DNA of 52,333 bases from Rhizobium freirei PRF 81 (GTDB lineage Bacteria > Pseudomonadota > Alphaproteobacteria > Rhizobiales > Rhizobiaceae). Position numbers and translations under genes: made by a program. Numbering within the stretch: the stretch's first letter is position 1; each line of letters starts with the position of its first letter. Below, in pieces: positions 1 through 8,098 of the stretch. The notes under the pieces are model-generated. The model saw only the letters and a program-made list of their open reading frames with translations. It was not told where the DNA came from and did not search any database. The stretch spans positions 1 through 52,333 of the forward strand of contig NZ_AQHN01000085.1 in the NCBI RefSeq assembly GCF_000359745.1. The letters run 5' to 3'.

Positions 1-1
1 C

Positions 2-526
2 GGCGGCGGCGCCGGCATGGTGCTGAAGCCTGACGTGCTTGCCCGCGCCATCGACCATGCCAGCGAAAACGACAGCCGCCCGCGGCTACTGATGAGCCCG
101 CGCGGCAAGCCGCTGACGCAGAAGCGTGTACGCGAACTCGCTAATGGCAGCGGCATCATCATCGTCTGCGGCCGCTTCGAAGGCGTCGACCAGCGCGTCA
201 TCGACGGCCGCGACCTCGAGGAAGTCTCGATAGGCGATTATATTCTCTCGGGCGGCGAGCCGGCCGCGCTCATCCTGCTCGATGCCATCGTGCGCATCCT
301 GCCCGGCGTCATGGGCAACGACCTCTCCGGGCTGCACGAAAGCTTCGAAGGCGGCCTGCTGGAACATCCGCATTATACTCGCCCGCAGATCTGGGAAGAC
401 CGCGAGATCCCGGCCATCCTCACCTCGGGCAACCACGCGGCGATCGCCAAATGGCAGAGGGAGCAGGCTGAACAGCTGACGCGCGAACGCCGGCCGGATC
501 TGCTCGGCAAAAAGGCCGAAAAATAG
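2..526 (+). CDS. trmD: tRNA (guanine-N1)-methyltransferase TrmD, C-terminal part (5' end outside the window)
   Basis: TrmD transfers a methyl group from SAM to G37 of tRNAs, next to the anticodon. The frame is open from the first bases and reads GGGAG before the first internal Met, so the N-terminus lies off the window. The SPOUT knot signatures are present: SPRGKPLTQ, CGRFEGVDQR (RFEGVD motif), then SIGDYILSGGE and the C-terminal helical domain (HYTRP, ILTSGNHAAIAKW). It lies two genes upstream of rplS, matching the common rpsP-rimM-trmD-rplS order. Identification is firm; only the true start is unseen. Confidence 0.96.
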   Translation, partial: GGGAGMVLKPDVLARAIDHASENDSRPRLLMSPRGKPLTQKRVRELANGSGIIIVCGRFEGVDQRVIDGRDLEEVSIGDYILSGGEPAALILLDAIVRILPGVMGNDLSGLHESFEGGLLEHPHYTRPQIWEDREIPAILTSGNHAAIAKWQREQAEQLTRERRPDLLGKKAEK

Positions 527-575
527 TCGCCTCGACCAGCGCGGCGGGTACAAAAGAGCGAGGAGGCTCCGGAGG

Positions 576-995
576 ATGGCAAAGGATAACGCAACGGAAG
601 CGGAACAGGCAGGCTCCGCATCTCAGCTGATCGACGACAAAATCCGGGAACTGGACGACTGGCGCGGCAAGACCTTGGCCAAAGTCCGTGCGTTCATCAA
701 AGAGGCCGAGCCTGATGTGGTCGAGGAATGGAAATGGCGTGGGGTGCCGGTGTGGTCGCATGAGGGCATCATATGCACCGGCGAGACCTACAAGAGTGTC
801 GTGAAGCTGACCTTTGCGAAGGGCGCTTCGCTGGAGGATCCCACTTCTCTCTTCAATTCCAGCCTCGAAGGCAATACGCGGCGCGCCATCGATATAAGTG
901 AGAACGAGGATATCGATGAAGAGGCACTGAAGGCGCTCATTCGCGCTGCGGCTGCCCTGAATGCCTCCACGCGGAAAAAGCCAAAGAAGGCCTGA
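576..995 (+). CDS. DUF1801 (YdhG-like) domain protein
   Basis: A 139-residue cytosolic protein with the DUF1801 pattern: an N-terminal helix (LIDDKIRELDDWRGKTLAKVRAFI), then PDVVEEWKWRGVPVWSHEGI and a phosphorylation-fold-like strand region (YKSVVKLTFAKGASL), ending in a lysine-rich tail (STRKKPKKA). The family has no established biochemical role. An AGGAGG lies about 10 nt before the chosen ATG. It sits between trmD and rplS, where these two are normally adjacent or separated by small genes, so it is probably cotranscribed with trmD. Family assignment is by sequence resemblance; function unknown. Confidence 0.8.
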   Translation: MAKDNATEAEQAGSASQLIDDKIRELDDWRGKTLAKVRAFIKEAEPDVVEEWKWRGVPVWSHEGIICTGETYKSVVKLTFAKGASLEDPTSLFNSSLEGNTRRAIDISENEDIDEEALKALIRAAAALNASTRKKPKKA

Positions 996-1270
996 ACGAT
1001 GCCCAGACAATACGATGTATGGTAAAATGCCGTCCCAAGCCGCTTGCACGGCGATAAAGACCACTTAATTCCGCCGCAAGGGGTGACAAGGACGCGACAA
1101 TAGGGTATGTGCGCGCCCGGCATGGGAAATTTCCCATCAACCACCAAAGAAAAGCAGACGTATCCGCCCTTGCCGTAACAGGCATATATCGCGCGGCGAG
1201 ACCTTCGGGTCCGACCAAGGATAGATCGTTCGGGCGCTCTGGCTGTTGAAGCAACAACGAGGTTGATATT

Positions 1271-1813
1271 ATGAACATCATTCAGCAGTTGGAAGCCGAA
1301 CAGGCTGCCAAGATCGAAGCCAAACGCACGCTTCCCGAATTCTCCGCTGGCGACACCCTTCGCGTCAACGTGAAGGTCACGGAAGGCAACCGTACCCGCG
1401 TTCAGGCCTATGAAGGCGTTTGCATCGCTCGCTCCGGCGGCGGTCTGCAGGAAAACTTCACGGTCCGCAAGATTTCCTACGGCGAAGGCGTCGAGCGCGT
1501 ATTCCCGGTTTACTCGCCGATGATCGAAAGCGTCGAAGTCGTTCGCCGCGGTAAGGTCCGTCGCGCCAAGCTCTACTACCTGCGCGACCTGCGCGGTAAG
1601 GCTGCCCGTATCGTCGAGAACACCGGCACCCGCGCCCGCAAGCTCAACGACGCCGAGCGTCAGGCTCTGGCCGAGGAGAAGGCACGCATCGAAGCCGAGA
1701 AGGTTGCAGCCGCTCAGGCTCTCGCAGCCGAAAAGGCAGCTGCAGAAGCCGCAGAAGCAAAGGCAGCTGCAGAAGCTGCTGCAGCCGCAGCGGCCGAGCC
1801 GGCAGCAGAATAA
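1271..1813 (+). CDS. rplS: 50S ribosomal protein L19 with long C-terminal extension
   Basis: L19 sits at the 30S-50S interface of the ribosome. Residues 1 to about 120 carry the family fold: FSAGDTLRVNVKVTEGNRTR, then VQAYEGVCIARSGGG, ENFTVRKISYGEGVERVFP and VRRGKVRRAKLYYLRDLRGK. The remaining ~55 residues are an Ala/Glu/Lys tail with coiled-coil character that E. coli L19 (about 115 residues) lacks; such tails are usual in rhizobia. A 275-bp untranslated stretch separates it from the preceding gene, suggesting its own promoter. A strong terminator follows directly. Confidence 0.97.
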   Translation: MNIIQQLEAEQAAKIEAKRTLPEFSAGDTLRVNVKVTEGNRTRVQAYEGVCIARSGGGLQENFTVRKISYGEGVERVFPVYSPMIESVEVVRRGKVRRAKLYYLRDLRGKAARIVENTGTRARKLNDAERQALAEEKARIEAEKVAAAQALAAEKAAAEAAEAKAAAEAAAAAAAEPAAE

Positions 1814-1844
1814 TTTTCGATCCACACGGATCGCAAAGCTTGAA

Positions 1845-1867
1845 GGCGGCCCTCGGGTCGCCTTTTT
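1845..1867 (+). terminator. Rho-independent terminator of rplS
   Basis: A GC-rich hairpin GGCGGCC / GGTCGCC (1845-1862, one G-U pair, loop CTCG) is followed by five T residues. It lies 32 bp past the rplS stop. Confidence 0.85.
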
Positions 1868-2033
1868 GCTGACTGCCGCATGCACAGGGCGGGTATGCAT
1901 CGGGCGAAGAGAATATTCCTCAATTCGCTGTCCACTTTAGAGTTGCTTTTCCATTTTTATGATCGCGGCCGTGGCAATAGCCTTGCCATCCCCTTCACAA
2001 ATATGACACTTTTCCGCCGCTCCGGCGTCGGAT

Positions 2034-2136
2034 GATTTCAGGTCAAATCGACCTGAAATCTGAATCCGCGTCAGAATCAAATAGGGAGAGCATGATGTCG
2101 TCCGAAAACCGCTGACACTTTTCGGCATCATGCTCT
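2034..2136. repeat. Rhizobial intergenic mosaic palindrome, type B (copy 1)
   Basis: Two hairpins in tandem. The first is a perfect 11-bp inverted repeat GATTTCAGGTC / GACCTGAAATC (2034-2044, 2050-2060). The second is AGAGCATGATG / CATCATGCTCT (2087-2097, 2126-2136) with an inner CGAAAA / TTTTCG pair. A diverged copy in the opposite orientation lies at 51844-51937. The layout fits the RIME-type repeats of rhizobia. It fills much of the 340-bp gap between rplS and the ABC transporter. Confidence 0.8.
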
Positions 2137-2152
2137 AATCGGGGAGATTTCC

Positions 2153-2950
2153 ATGGCATTCCGTCGTTCGTTCCTTCTGGGCCTCAGCGCCCTTGTGCTT
2201 GCACCTTTTGCTGCCTTCGCGGCCGATCTTCCGAACCTCAACGGCAAGACCGTCGTCGTCGTCACTGAGAATGCCTATCCGCCGCTCCAGTTCATCGACC
2301 CGAAGACGAGCAAGGCGATCGGCTGGGAATATGACGCGATGAACGAGATCGCCAAGCGCCTGAATTTCAAGGTCGAGTACCAGAACACCAGCTGGGACGC
2401 GATGATCCAGGCAGTCTCGGAAGGCCAGTACAACATTGGCATGACCGGCATCACCATCAAGGATGAGCGCAAGCAGAAGGTCGATTTCTCCGATCCTTAC
2501 ATGCGCTCCGAGCAGTTCATGCTCGTGCGCGGCGACGAGAAGCGCTTCACCGACGCCAAGAGCTTCGCAGCCGTCAAGGATACCCTGATCGGCGCGCAGC
2601 CCGGCACGACCCCCTTCTACACCGCCGTCTATTCGGTACTCGACGGCAATGAACAGAACCCGCGCATCAAGACCTTCGAAACCTTTGGCGCCACCGTTCA
2701 GGCTCTGAAGACCGGCGACGTGGACACGGTGCTGACCGACGGCACCGCCGGCAAGGGCTATGTCGATGCCTCCAATGGCGGCCTGAAGCTGATCGGCGGT
2801 CCGCTCGGCTCCGAGGATTTCGGCTTCATCTTCCAGAAGAGCTCCGATCTCGTCGCCCCGGTCAATGCGGCGATTGCCAGCCTGAAGGCCGACGGCACCT
2901 TCGACGCGCTGAACAAGAAGTGGTTCCTCGACTACAAGATGGGCCAATGA
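2153..2950 (+). CDS. Amino-acid ABC transporter, periplasmic substrate-binding protein
   Basis: A 265-residue type 2 periplasmic binding protein (SBP_bac_3 family) that should capture a polar amino acid and deliver it to the membrane permease. Residues 1-23 form a Sec signal peptide (MAFRRSFLLGLSALVLAPF, ending AFA-A). The mature part shows the family pattern: TENAYPPLQFID, GWEYDAMNEIAKRLNFKVE, MTGITIKDERKQKVDFSDPY and GAQPGTTPFY. GGGGAG precedes the ATG by about 7 nt. The permease follows 34 bp downstream. No ATPase gene is present locally. The substrate cannot be told from sequence; glutamine, arginine or lysine are typical. Confidence 0.9.
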   Translation: MAFRRSFLLGLSALVLAPFAAFAADLPNLNGKTVVVVTENAYPPLQFIDPKTSKAIGWEYDAMNEIAKRLNFKVEYQNTSWDAMIQAVSEGQYNIGMTGITIKDERKQKVDFSDPYMRSEQFMLVRGDEKRFTDAKSFAAVKDTLIGAQPGTTPFYTAVYSVLDGNEQNPRIKTFETFGATVQALKTGDVDTVLTDGTAGKGYVDASNGGLKLIGGPLGSEDFGFIFQKSSDLVAPVNAAIASLKADGTFDALNKKWFLDYKMGQ

Positions 2951-2984
2951 ACTCTGACGATCGACATACTGGAAGCCCGCTCTG

Positions 2985-3863
2985 ATGGCACCTTTGGCAG
3001 GCCCGGGCGGGCACCGTGGCAAGGATGACTTTCCCTGGTGGCTGGTTGCCCTTGCAATTCTCGGCATCGTCGCCTCGCTCGCAATCGCGGCGAATGGCCT
3101 CTACGCCCAGATCTTCTCCCTTCTGCTCAACGGCATCGGCGTCACGATCTTCGTGACGCTGGTGGCCTTTACCCTTGCCATGCTGCTGGGCCTCGGGCTC
3201 GCGCTGCTCGGCCTGTCGGATTTCCTCGTGCTGCGGCAGGTTGGGCGTTTCTATATCGAGATCGTGCGCGGCATCCCGATGCTCGTGCTGCTCTCCTACG
3301 TCGCCTTCGTCGGCACGCCGGCCTTCGTGGCGGTCTATAACTTCCTCACCTCTCCGCTCGCCTCCATCGGCTGGACAGGCCCGCTCGTCACCCGCGACGT
3401 CCCGTTCGTCTGGCGCACCATCATTGCGCTGACGATCGGCTATTCGTCCTTCATCGCCGAGATCTTCCGTGCCGGTATCCAGGCGGTCGACCAGGGGCAG
3501 ATCGAAGCGGCAAAGGCGCTCGGCCTCACCCGCTTCCAGCGCTTTCGCCTCGTCGTCTTCCCGCAGGCGATCCGCGTCATCCTGCCGCCGCTCTCCAACG
3601 ACTTTATTGCCATGGTCAAGGATAGCTCGCTGGTATCAGTGCTTGGGGTTGCCGATATCAGCCAGCTCGCCAAGCTCTATTACTCGGCCAATTTCCGCTA
3701 TTTCGAGACGCTGTCGATCCTCGCCTTCATCTACCTGCTGCTGACGATCGGCCTGTCTCTGTTGCTCCGGCAGCTCGAAGCCTGGATGCGCCGCCGCTCC
3801 GGCAGCGACCGCTCCGCCTTCCCCCGCATGGCAGCGGCTCAGCCGCCGGGCGCGCAGGTGTGA
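2985..3863 (+). CDS. Amino-acid ABC transporter permease (HisM/GlnP type)
   Basis: A 292-residue inner-membrane permease with about five to six hydrophobic segments. The HEAT signature region is IEIVRGIPMLVLLSYVAF. The EAA loop that contacts the ATPase is IEAAKALGLTRFQRFRLVVFP, followed by ILPPLSNDFIAMVKDSSLVS. All are diagnostic for the polar amino-acid family. It is in an operon with the binding protein upstream. No ATP-binding subunit follows; the next recognised gene is leuC, so the ATPase must be encoded elsewhere or shared with another system. Confidence 0.92.
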   Translation: MAPLAGPGGHRGKDDFPWWLVALAILGIVASLAIAANGLYAQIFSLLLNGIGVTIFVTLVAFTLAMLLGLGLALLGLSDFLVLRQVGRFYIEIVRGIPMLVLLSYVAFVGTPAFVAVYNFLTSPLASIGWTGPLVTRDVPFVWRTIIALTIGYSSFIAEIFRAGIQAVDQGQIEAAKALGLTRFQRFRLVVFPQAIRVILPPLSNDFIAMVKDSSLVSVLGVADISQLAKLYYSANFRYFETLSILAFIYLLLTIGLSLLLRQLEAWMRRRSGSDRSAFPRMAAAQPPGAQV

Positions 3864-3949
3864 ACGAGACAAGTGTGATCGGTGCGGCCAAATGCCGGCC
3901 GTACCGACGCACCCCATCGTCGCCATTGCCGAAGGTTTTGAAAATTGAT

Positions 3950-4084
3950 ATGAGCATGCCCATGAATAAGATCATGAGCAAAGACGGACAATACGTCACG
4001 GCTTTCGTGCTGCAGGACCACAAGCGCCTGCCGGCACGCTTCTTTGCGATGATTTCGGGCGCGCTCAACAGCCGACTTCGCTGA
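3950..4084 (+). CDS. Possible small protein (44 aa), weakly supported
   Basis: In the 290-bp gap between the permease and leuC, an ATG-started frame of 44 codons has third-position GC bias like its neighbours and ends just before leuC. It begins MSMPMNKIM and contains VTAFVLQDHKRLPARFFAMI. The frame stays open back to a GTG overlapping the permease stop. I recognise no family and see no good ribosome-binding site. It may be chance coding; listed because the rest of the gap holds nothing else. Confidence 0.22.
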   Translation: MSMPMNKIMSKDGQYVTAFVLQDHKRLPARFFAMISGALNSRLR

Positions 4085-4153
4085 TCACACCCGAGGCCGG
4101 CGGTCCTGATCCGTCAATCCCTTTTTCGACAATGCCAATATGGATCTGTAGCC

Positions 4154-5563
4154 ATGAGCGCTCCACGCACACTTTACGACAAAATCTGGGATGACCATCT
4201 GGTCGACGCGCAAGACGACGGCACCTGTCTTCTCTATATCGACCGCCACCTCGTCCATGAGGTGACGTCGCCGCAGGCATTCGAAGGCCTGCGCATGACC
4301 GGTCGAAAGGTTCACGCTCCCCAGAAGACCCTGGCTGTCGTCGACCATAACGTTCCGACCTCGCCCGATCGCCACCTCGGCATCAAGAACGAGGAAAGCC
4401 GCATCCAGGTCGAGCAGCTCGCCAAGAACGCCGCCGAATTCGGCGTGGAGTACTATTCCGAGAACGACAAGCGCCAGGGCATCGTCCACATCATTGGACC
4501 TGAGCAGGGCTTCACTCTGCCCGGCATGACCATCGTCTGCGGTGATAGCCATACCTCGACGCACGGCGCCTTCGGCTCGCTCGCCCATGGTATCGGCACC
4601 TCCGAGGTCGAGCACGTGCTCGCCACGCAGACGCTGATCCAGAAGAAGGCCAAGAACATGCTGGTGCAGGTCGACGGCCAGCTGCCGCCCGGCGTCACCG
4701 CCAAGGACATCATTCTTGCCATCATCGGCGAGATCGGCACCGCCGGCGGCACCGGCTACGTCATCGAATATGCCGGCGAAGCCATTCGCTCGCTGTCGAT
4801 GGAAGGCCGCATGACCATCTGCAACATGTCGATCGAAGGCGGCGCCCGCGCCGGCCTGATCGCTCCGGATGAGATCACCTTCGAATACATCAAGGGCAAG
4901 CCGCGCGCGCCGAAGGGTGAAGCGCTGGAGCAGGCAATCGCCTATTGGAAGACGCTGCAGTCGGACGAAGGCGCGCATTACGACCGCATAGTCAAGCTCG
5001 ATGCCGCAAGCCTGCCGCCGATCGTTTCCTGGGGCTCCTCGCCGGAAGATGTCATCTCCGTTCAGGGCATCGTTCCGAACCCGGACGAAATCCAGGATGA
5101 GACCAAGCGTACCTCCAAGTGGCGTGCGCTTGACTATATGGGCCTGAAGCCGGGCACGCCGATAACCGAGATCAACATCGATCGCGTCTTCATCGGCTCC
5201 TGCACCAATGGCCGCATCGAAGACCTGCGCGCCGTCGCCAAGGTCGTCGAAGGCAAGACCGTGGCTTCCACGGTCGACGCCATGATCGTTCCGGGCTCCG
5301 GCCTGGTGAAGGAGCAGGCGGAAGCCGAAGGTCTCGACAAGATCTTCAAGGCTGCCGGCTTCGACTGGCGCGAGCCTGGCTGTTCCATGTGCCTCGCCAT
5401 GAACGACGACCGCCTGAAGCCGGGCGAGCGTTGCGCTTCGACCTCGAACCGCAACTTCGAAGGCCGCCAGGGCTTCAAGGGCCGCACGCATCTGGTCTCG
5501 CCGGCCATGGCCGCCGCCGCCGCGATCGCCGGTCACTTCGTCGATATCCGCGAGTGGAACTGA
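4154..5563 (+). CDS. leuC: 3-isopropylmalate dehydratase large subunit LeuC
   Basis: LeuC, with LeuD, isomerises 2-isopropylmalate to 3-isopropylmalate in leucine biosynthesis. The 469-residue length is standard. The N-terminus MSAPRTLYDKIWDDH, the VCGDSHTSTHGAFG segment, and the three iron-sulfur ligand cysteines in GSCTNGR and PGCSMCLAMN mark an aconitase-superfamily [4Fe-4S] enzyme. The C-terminal GRTHLVSPAMAAAAAIAGHF is typical. leuD is not in the window, as is common in rhizobia. A strong terminator follows 22 bp after the stop, so it is probably monocistronic. Confidence 0.98.
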   Translation: MSAPRTLYDKIWDDHLVDAQDDGTCLLYIDRHLVHEVTSPQAFEGLRMTGRKVHAPQKTLAVVDHNVPTSPDRHLGIKNEESRIQVEQLAKNAAEFGVEYYSENDKRQGIVHIIGPEQGFTLPGMTIVCGDSHTSTHGAFGSLAHGIGTSEVEHVLATQTLIQKKAKNMLVQVDGQLPPGVTAKDIILAIIGEIGTAGGTGYVIEYAGEAIRSLSMEGRMTICNMSIEGGARAGLIAPDEITFEYIKGKPRAPKGEALEQAIAYWKTLQSDEGAHYDRIVKLDAASLPPIVSWGSSPEDVISVQGIVPNPDEIQDETKRTSKWRALDYMGLKPGTPITEINIDRVFIGSCTNGRIEDLRAVAKVVEGKTVASTVDAMIVPGSGLVKEQAEAEGLDKIFKAAGFDWREPGCSMCLAMNDDRLKPGERCASTSNRNFEGRQGFKGRTHLVSPAMAAAAAIAGHFVDIREWN

Positions 5564-5585
5564 TCTGCCTAAAGGCATGAATGAC

Positions 5586-5615
5586 AAAGGGCGGCCCGAT
5601 GGCCGCCCTTTTTGT
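5586..5615 (+). terminator. Rho-independent terminator of leuC
   Basis: A perfect 11-bp stem AAAGGGCGGCC / GGCCGCCCTTT (5586-5596, 5601-5611) with a CGAT loop runs into a T-rich tract. Its A-run on the other side lets it also serve the minus-strand transporter ending at 5643. Confidence 0.9.
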
Positions 5616-5642
5616 TTGTCGAGGGGAAACTCGCCGGCTGCT

Positions 5643-6545
5643 CTATCGCTTCGGTGTGACGGCTTGGTTCCCGCCGAGCATGGGATTTCCTGCTGCCGGA
5701 GCCTGCTGCGCCCTCTGGCTGAGCCAGACGCTGCCGAGCACGATGACGATACCGAACATCTGCATCGGGCTCAGCTGCTGGCCGAGCACGACCCAACCCA
5801 GAATCACGGCGGTCGTCGGGCTGAGGAAACCGAGCGGCGAGACCACCGAAGGCTCGAGCCGCGACAGGCCGCGAAACCAGAGAATATAGGTGAGTGCCGC
5901 GCCGATCAGTCCGAGATAGGTGAAGCCGAGAATGTTGGCTCCGGTCAGGTGCGGCAGCGGCGGCTCAAGCAGCAACGCGACCGGCAGCAGCAGCAAGCCG
6001 CCTGCCGTCAGCTGCCATGCCGTAAAGGTCAGCGGTGAGACAGCAGGGCGCCAGCGGCGGCTGAGCACGGTTCCGGCCGCCATCGAAAAGGCACCAGCAA
6101 TGCCGGCGACGATGCCGATCGGATCGAGCGTCGCATTCGGCGTCAGAATCAGCAGCGCGACACCGCCGATGCCGGCAATGGCGGCGACGATAGAGAGGCT
6201 GCGGATCGGTGATCCCAAAAGCAATCGCGCCAGCACAATGACGATCAGCGGCTGGACGGCGCCGACAGTCGCCGCCACGCCTCCAGGCAGGCGGTAGGCG
6301 GAAATGAAGAGCAGCCACCAGAACACGGAGAAATTCAGCGCCCCGAGAACGAACGACTTCAGCCACCAGACGCCGTGCGGCAAACGCCGGACGATGGCAA
6401 GCAGAAGCAACCCCGCCGGCAAGGCGCGCAGCATGGCAACCGTAAGGGGATAGCCGGCCGGCAAAAGTTGCGTCGTCACCAGATAGGTGCTGCCCCAGAT
6501 CGCCGGCGCGATGGCGGTCAGCAAAAGGTCGAAATTACGGTTCAT
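5643..6545 (-). CDS. EamA/DMT-family transporter (10 TM), MarR-linked
   Basis: A roughly 300-residue protein with two EamA repeats of five transmembrane segments each. The first runs from AIAPAIWGSTYLVTTQLLP; the second includes SPLTFTAWQLTAGGLLLLP and GLIGAALTYILWFRGLSRL. Such proteins export metabolites or drugs. I chose the ATG at 6545 (MNRNFDLLLTAIAP), not the upstream in-frame ATG at 6587, which would place the MarR operators inside the gene. It is transcribed divergently from the marR-type gene at 6629 and shares its operator region, so that regulator probably represses it. Substrate unknown. Confidence 0.88.
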   Translation of the reverse strand: MNRNFDLLLTAIAPAIWGSTYLVTTQLLPAGYPLTVAMLRALPAGLLLLAIVRRLPHGVWWLKSFVLGALNFSVFWWLLFISAYRLPGGVAATVGAVQPLIVIVLARLLLGSPIRSLSIVAAIAGIGGVALLILTPNATLDPIGIVAGIAGAFSMAAGTVLSRRWRPAVSPLTFTAWQLTAGGLLLLPVALLLEPPLPHLTGANILGFTYLGLIGAALTYILWFRGLSRLEPSVVSPLGFLSPTTAVILGWVVLGQQLSPMQMFGIVIVLGSVWLSQRAQQAPAAGNPMLGGNQAVTPKR

Positions 6546-6562
6546 GGCCTTGGCCTCGAAAT

Positions 6563-6607
6563 TTATCTTGACCTCAAGATAATCCAAAATACCTTGACGT
6601 CAAGATA
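6563..6607. promoter_or_regulatory. Tandem MarR operators between the DMT transporter and marR-type gene
   Basis: Two palindromes share the core CTTGAnnTCAAG. The first has perfect 9-bp arms, TTATCTTGA-CC-TCAAGATAA (6563-6582). The second is CTTGACGTCAAG (6593-6604) with partial flanking symmetry. Their centres are about 26 bp apart, on the same helix face class as typical MarR double sites. They lie exactly between the divergent starts at 6545 and 6629. Confidence 0.82.
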
Positions 6608-6628
6608 AATTCATGGCGTGGTCTCGGC

Positions 6629-7120
6629 ATGGATCGCATCGACAAAATTCTCGCTCAGTGGCGCCGCGAACGGCCGGATCTCGACACGACGGCCATGGGC
6701 CTCTTCGGGCGCATGCGCAATCTCACGCTCCATCTCTCCCGCGAGATGGAAAAGACCTTCGCCCGCTTCGACCTGAATTCGGCAAACTTCGACATGCTGG
6801 CGACCCTGCGCCGCTCGGGCGAACCCTATACACTCTCCCCGAGCGACTTGATGGACACGATGATGGTGACATCGGGCACGATGACCAACCGCATCGATCA
6901 GCTGGAAAAGGCAGGCCTCGTCGCGCGCAGCCAGAATCCGAACGACGGTCGCAGTTTCCTGATATCCCTGACACCGAAGGGCTTCGAACTCATCGATGCG
7001 GCAGTGACGGCGCATGTCGAAACGCAGGCGCGGCTGGTTTCAACACTTTCGGACGAAGAACGCATGGCACTGGACGGCCTGCTGCGTAACTACTTAGCCG
7101 ACTTCGAGCCTCGCAGCTAA
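6629..7120 (+). CDS. MarR-family transcriptional regulator
   Basis: A 163-residue winged-helix regulator. The N-terminal dimerisation helices contain ARFDLNSANFDMLATLRRSG. The recognition region is LMDTMMVTSGTMTNRIDQLEKAGLV, and the wing ARSQNPNDGRSFLISLTPKG carries the conserved D-x-R. The C-terminal helix is SDEERMALDGLLRNYL. It is divergent from the DMT exporter, with two MarR palindromes in between, which indicates autorepression and control of the exporter. Its 3' end overlaps the convergent lysR-type gene by 27 bp. Confidence 0.93.
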   Translation: MDRIDKILAQWRRERPDLDTTAMGLFGRMRNLTLHLSREMEKTFARFDLNSANFDMLATLRRSGEPYTLSPSDLMDTMMVTSGTMTNRIDQLEKAGLVARSQNPNDGRSFLISLTPKGFELIDAAVTAHVETQARLVSTLSDEERMALDGLLRNYLADFEPRS

Positions 7121-8020
7121 ACCGGCGCGCCGCTCGGCGCAGACATCGCGGATGCAGCCACGCAGCCAGCGATGTGCCGGATCCGCGTCCATCCGCGGAT
7201 GCCAGAGCAGCGAGATCGTTACATCCGACGTCGGCACCGGCAGCGCGAAACTATGCATATCGGTCCGAAGGTTGCCCGTGTAGCGCTCCGGCACGCTGAC
7301 GACCAGGTCGGAGGCGCGCGCCAAAGCCAGCGCCGCGGAAAAGCTGCCTACGATCGTGACGATTTGTCGTTCCAGTCCGAGCCCTTCCAGTGCCTCGTCG
7401 ATCTGCCCCTTCTGTAAACCGCGCCGCGAGACGAGGATGTGCTGGCCGGCGGCATAACGCTTGGGCGTCATCTCGCCCACGCTCAGCGAATGCCCGCCTC
7501 GCACCACGCCGATGAAGCGATCATGAAACAGCGCCTGCGCACGCAGCTCCGGCCCGGTATCGTCACCCACGACGCCGGTCTCGAAATCGATCGTACCATC
7601 GCGCAACGGCGTGCTGTCCTTGTCCAGCTTCTGCGTGAAATAGAGCCGCACGCCGGGCGCCTGTTCCGCGATGCGAGCAATCAGTTCAGCTCCGAAATTC
7701 TCCACGAAGCCCTCGCGGGTGCGCAGCGTGAAAATCCGCACAAGCTGCTTCAGATCGAGGGTCTCGGCAGGCCGTAGCGCCGCCTCCGCGTCCTGAACAA
7801 GCTGGCCGACACGCTCGCGCAATTCCAGCGCCCGCGGCGTCGGCACAAGCCCGCGACCTGCCCTGACCAGCAACGGATCGCCCGTCGTCTCGCGCAGGCG
7901 GGCCAGCTGCCGGCTCATCGCCGATGGGCTCAGCCGCAGCCGCCGGGCAGCACGCGCAACACTACCTTCGGCAAGCAGGACATTCAGGGTGACGAGCAGG
8001 TTGAGATCAGGTGTGAGCAT
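7094..8020 (-). CDS. LysR-family regulator, divergent from an MFS pump
   Basis: A 308-residue LysR-type regulator beginning MLTPDLNLLVTLNVLL. The helix-turn-helix is GSVARAARRLRLSPSAMSRQ, followed by LRETTGDPLLVRAGRGLVPT and the substrate-binding domain (IFTLRTREGFVENFGAELI onward). The open frame extends far upstream, but the ATG at 8020 gives the family's canonical N-terminus. It diverges from the MFS transporter starting near 8099-8147, so it most likely regulates that pump. Its 3' end overlaps the convergent marR-type gene. Confidence 0.92.
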   Translation of the reverse strand: MLTPDLNLLVTLNVLLAEGSVARAARRLRLSPSAMSRQLARLRETTGDPLLVRAGRGLVPTPRALELRERVGQLVQDAEAALRPAETLDLKQLVRIFTLRTREGFVENFGAELIARIAEQAPGVRLYFTQKLDKDSTPLRDGTIDFETGVVGDDTGPELRAQALFHDRFIGVVRGGHSLSVGEMTPKRYAAGQHILVSRRGLQKGQIDEALEGLGLERQIVTIVGSFSAALALARASDLVVSVPERYTGNLRTDMHSFALPVPTSDVTISLLWHPRMDADPAHRWLRGCIRDVCAERRAGLAARLEVG

Positions 8021-8061
8021 GACGCGACCATAGCACGGTTTTTCCGATATATAGCGCCAAA

Positions 8062-8090
8062 TGCACGAATAAAGTGCAAATGCTGCGCAT
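8062..8090. promoter_or_regulatory. Candidate LysR binding sites in the divergent promoter
   Basis: Two adjacent dyads lie between the LysR start (8020) and the transporter: TGCAC-N7-GTGCA (8062-8078) and ATGC-TGC-GCAT (8080-8090). LysR regulators bind such dyads in shared divergent promoters. The assignment is from position and symmetry only. Confidence 0.5.
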
Positions 8091-8098
8091 TCCGCCAT

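Noticed and set aside
4085..5587. A 500-codon minus-strand frame opposite leuC
   Set aside because: Shadow of leuC, which is complete with all iron-sulfur ligands.
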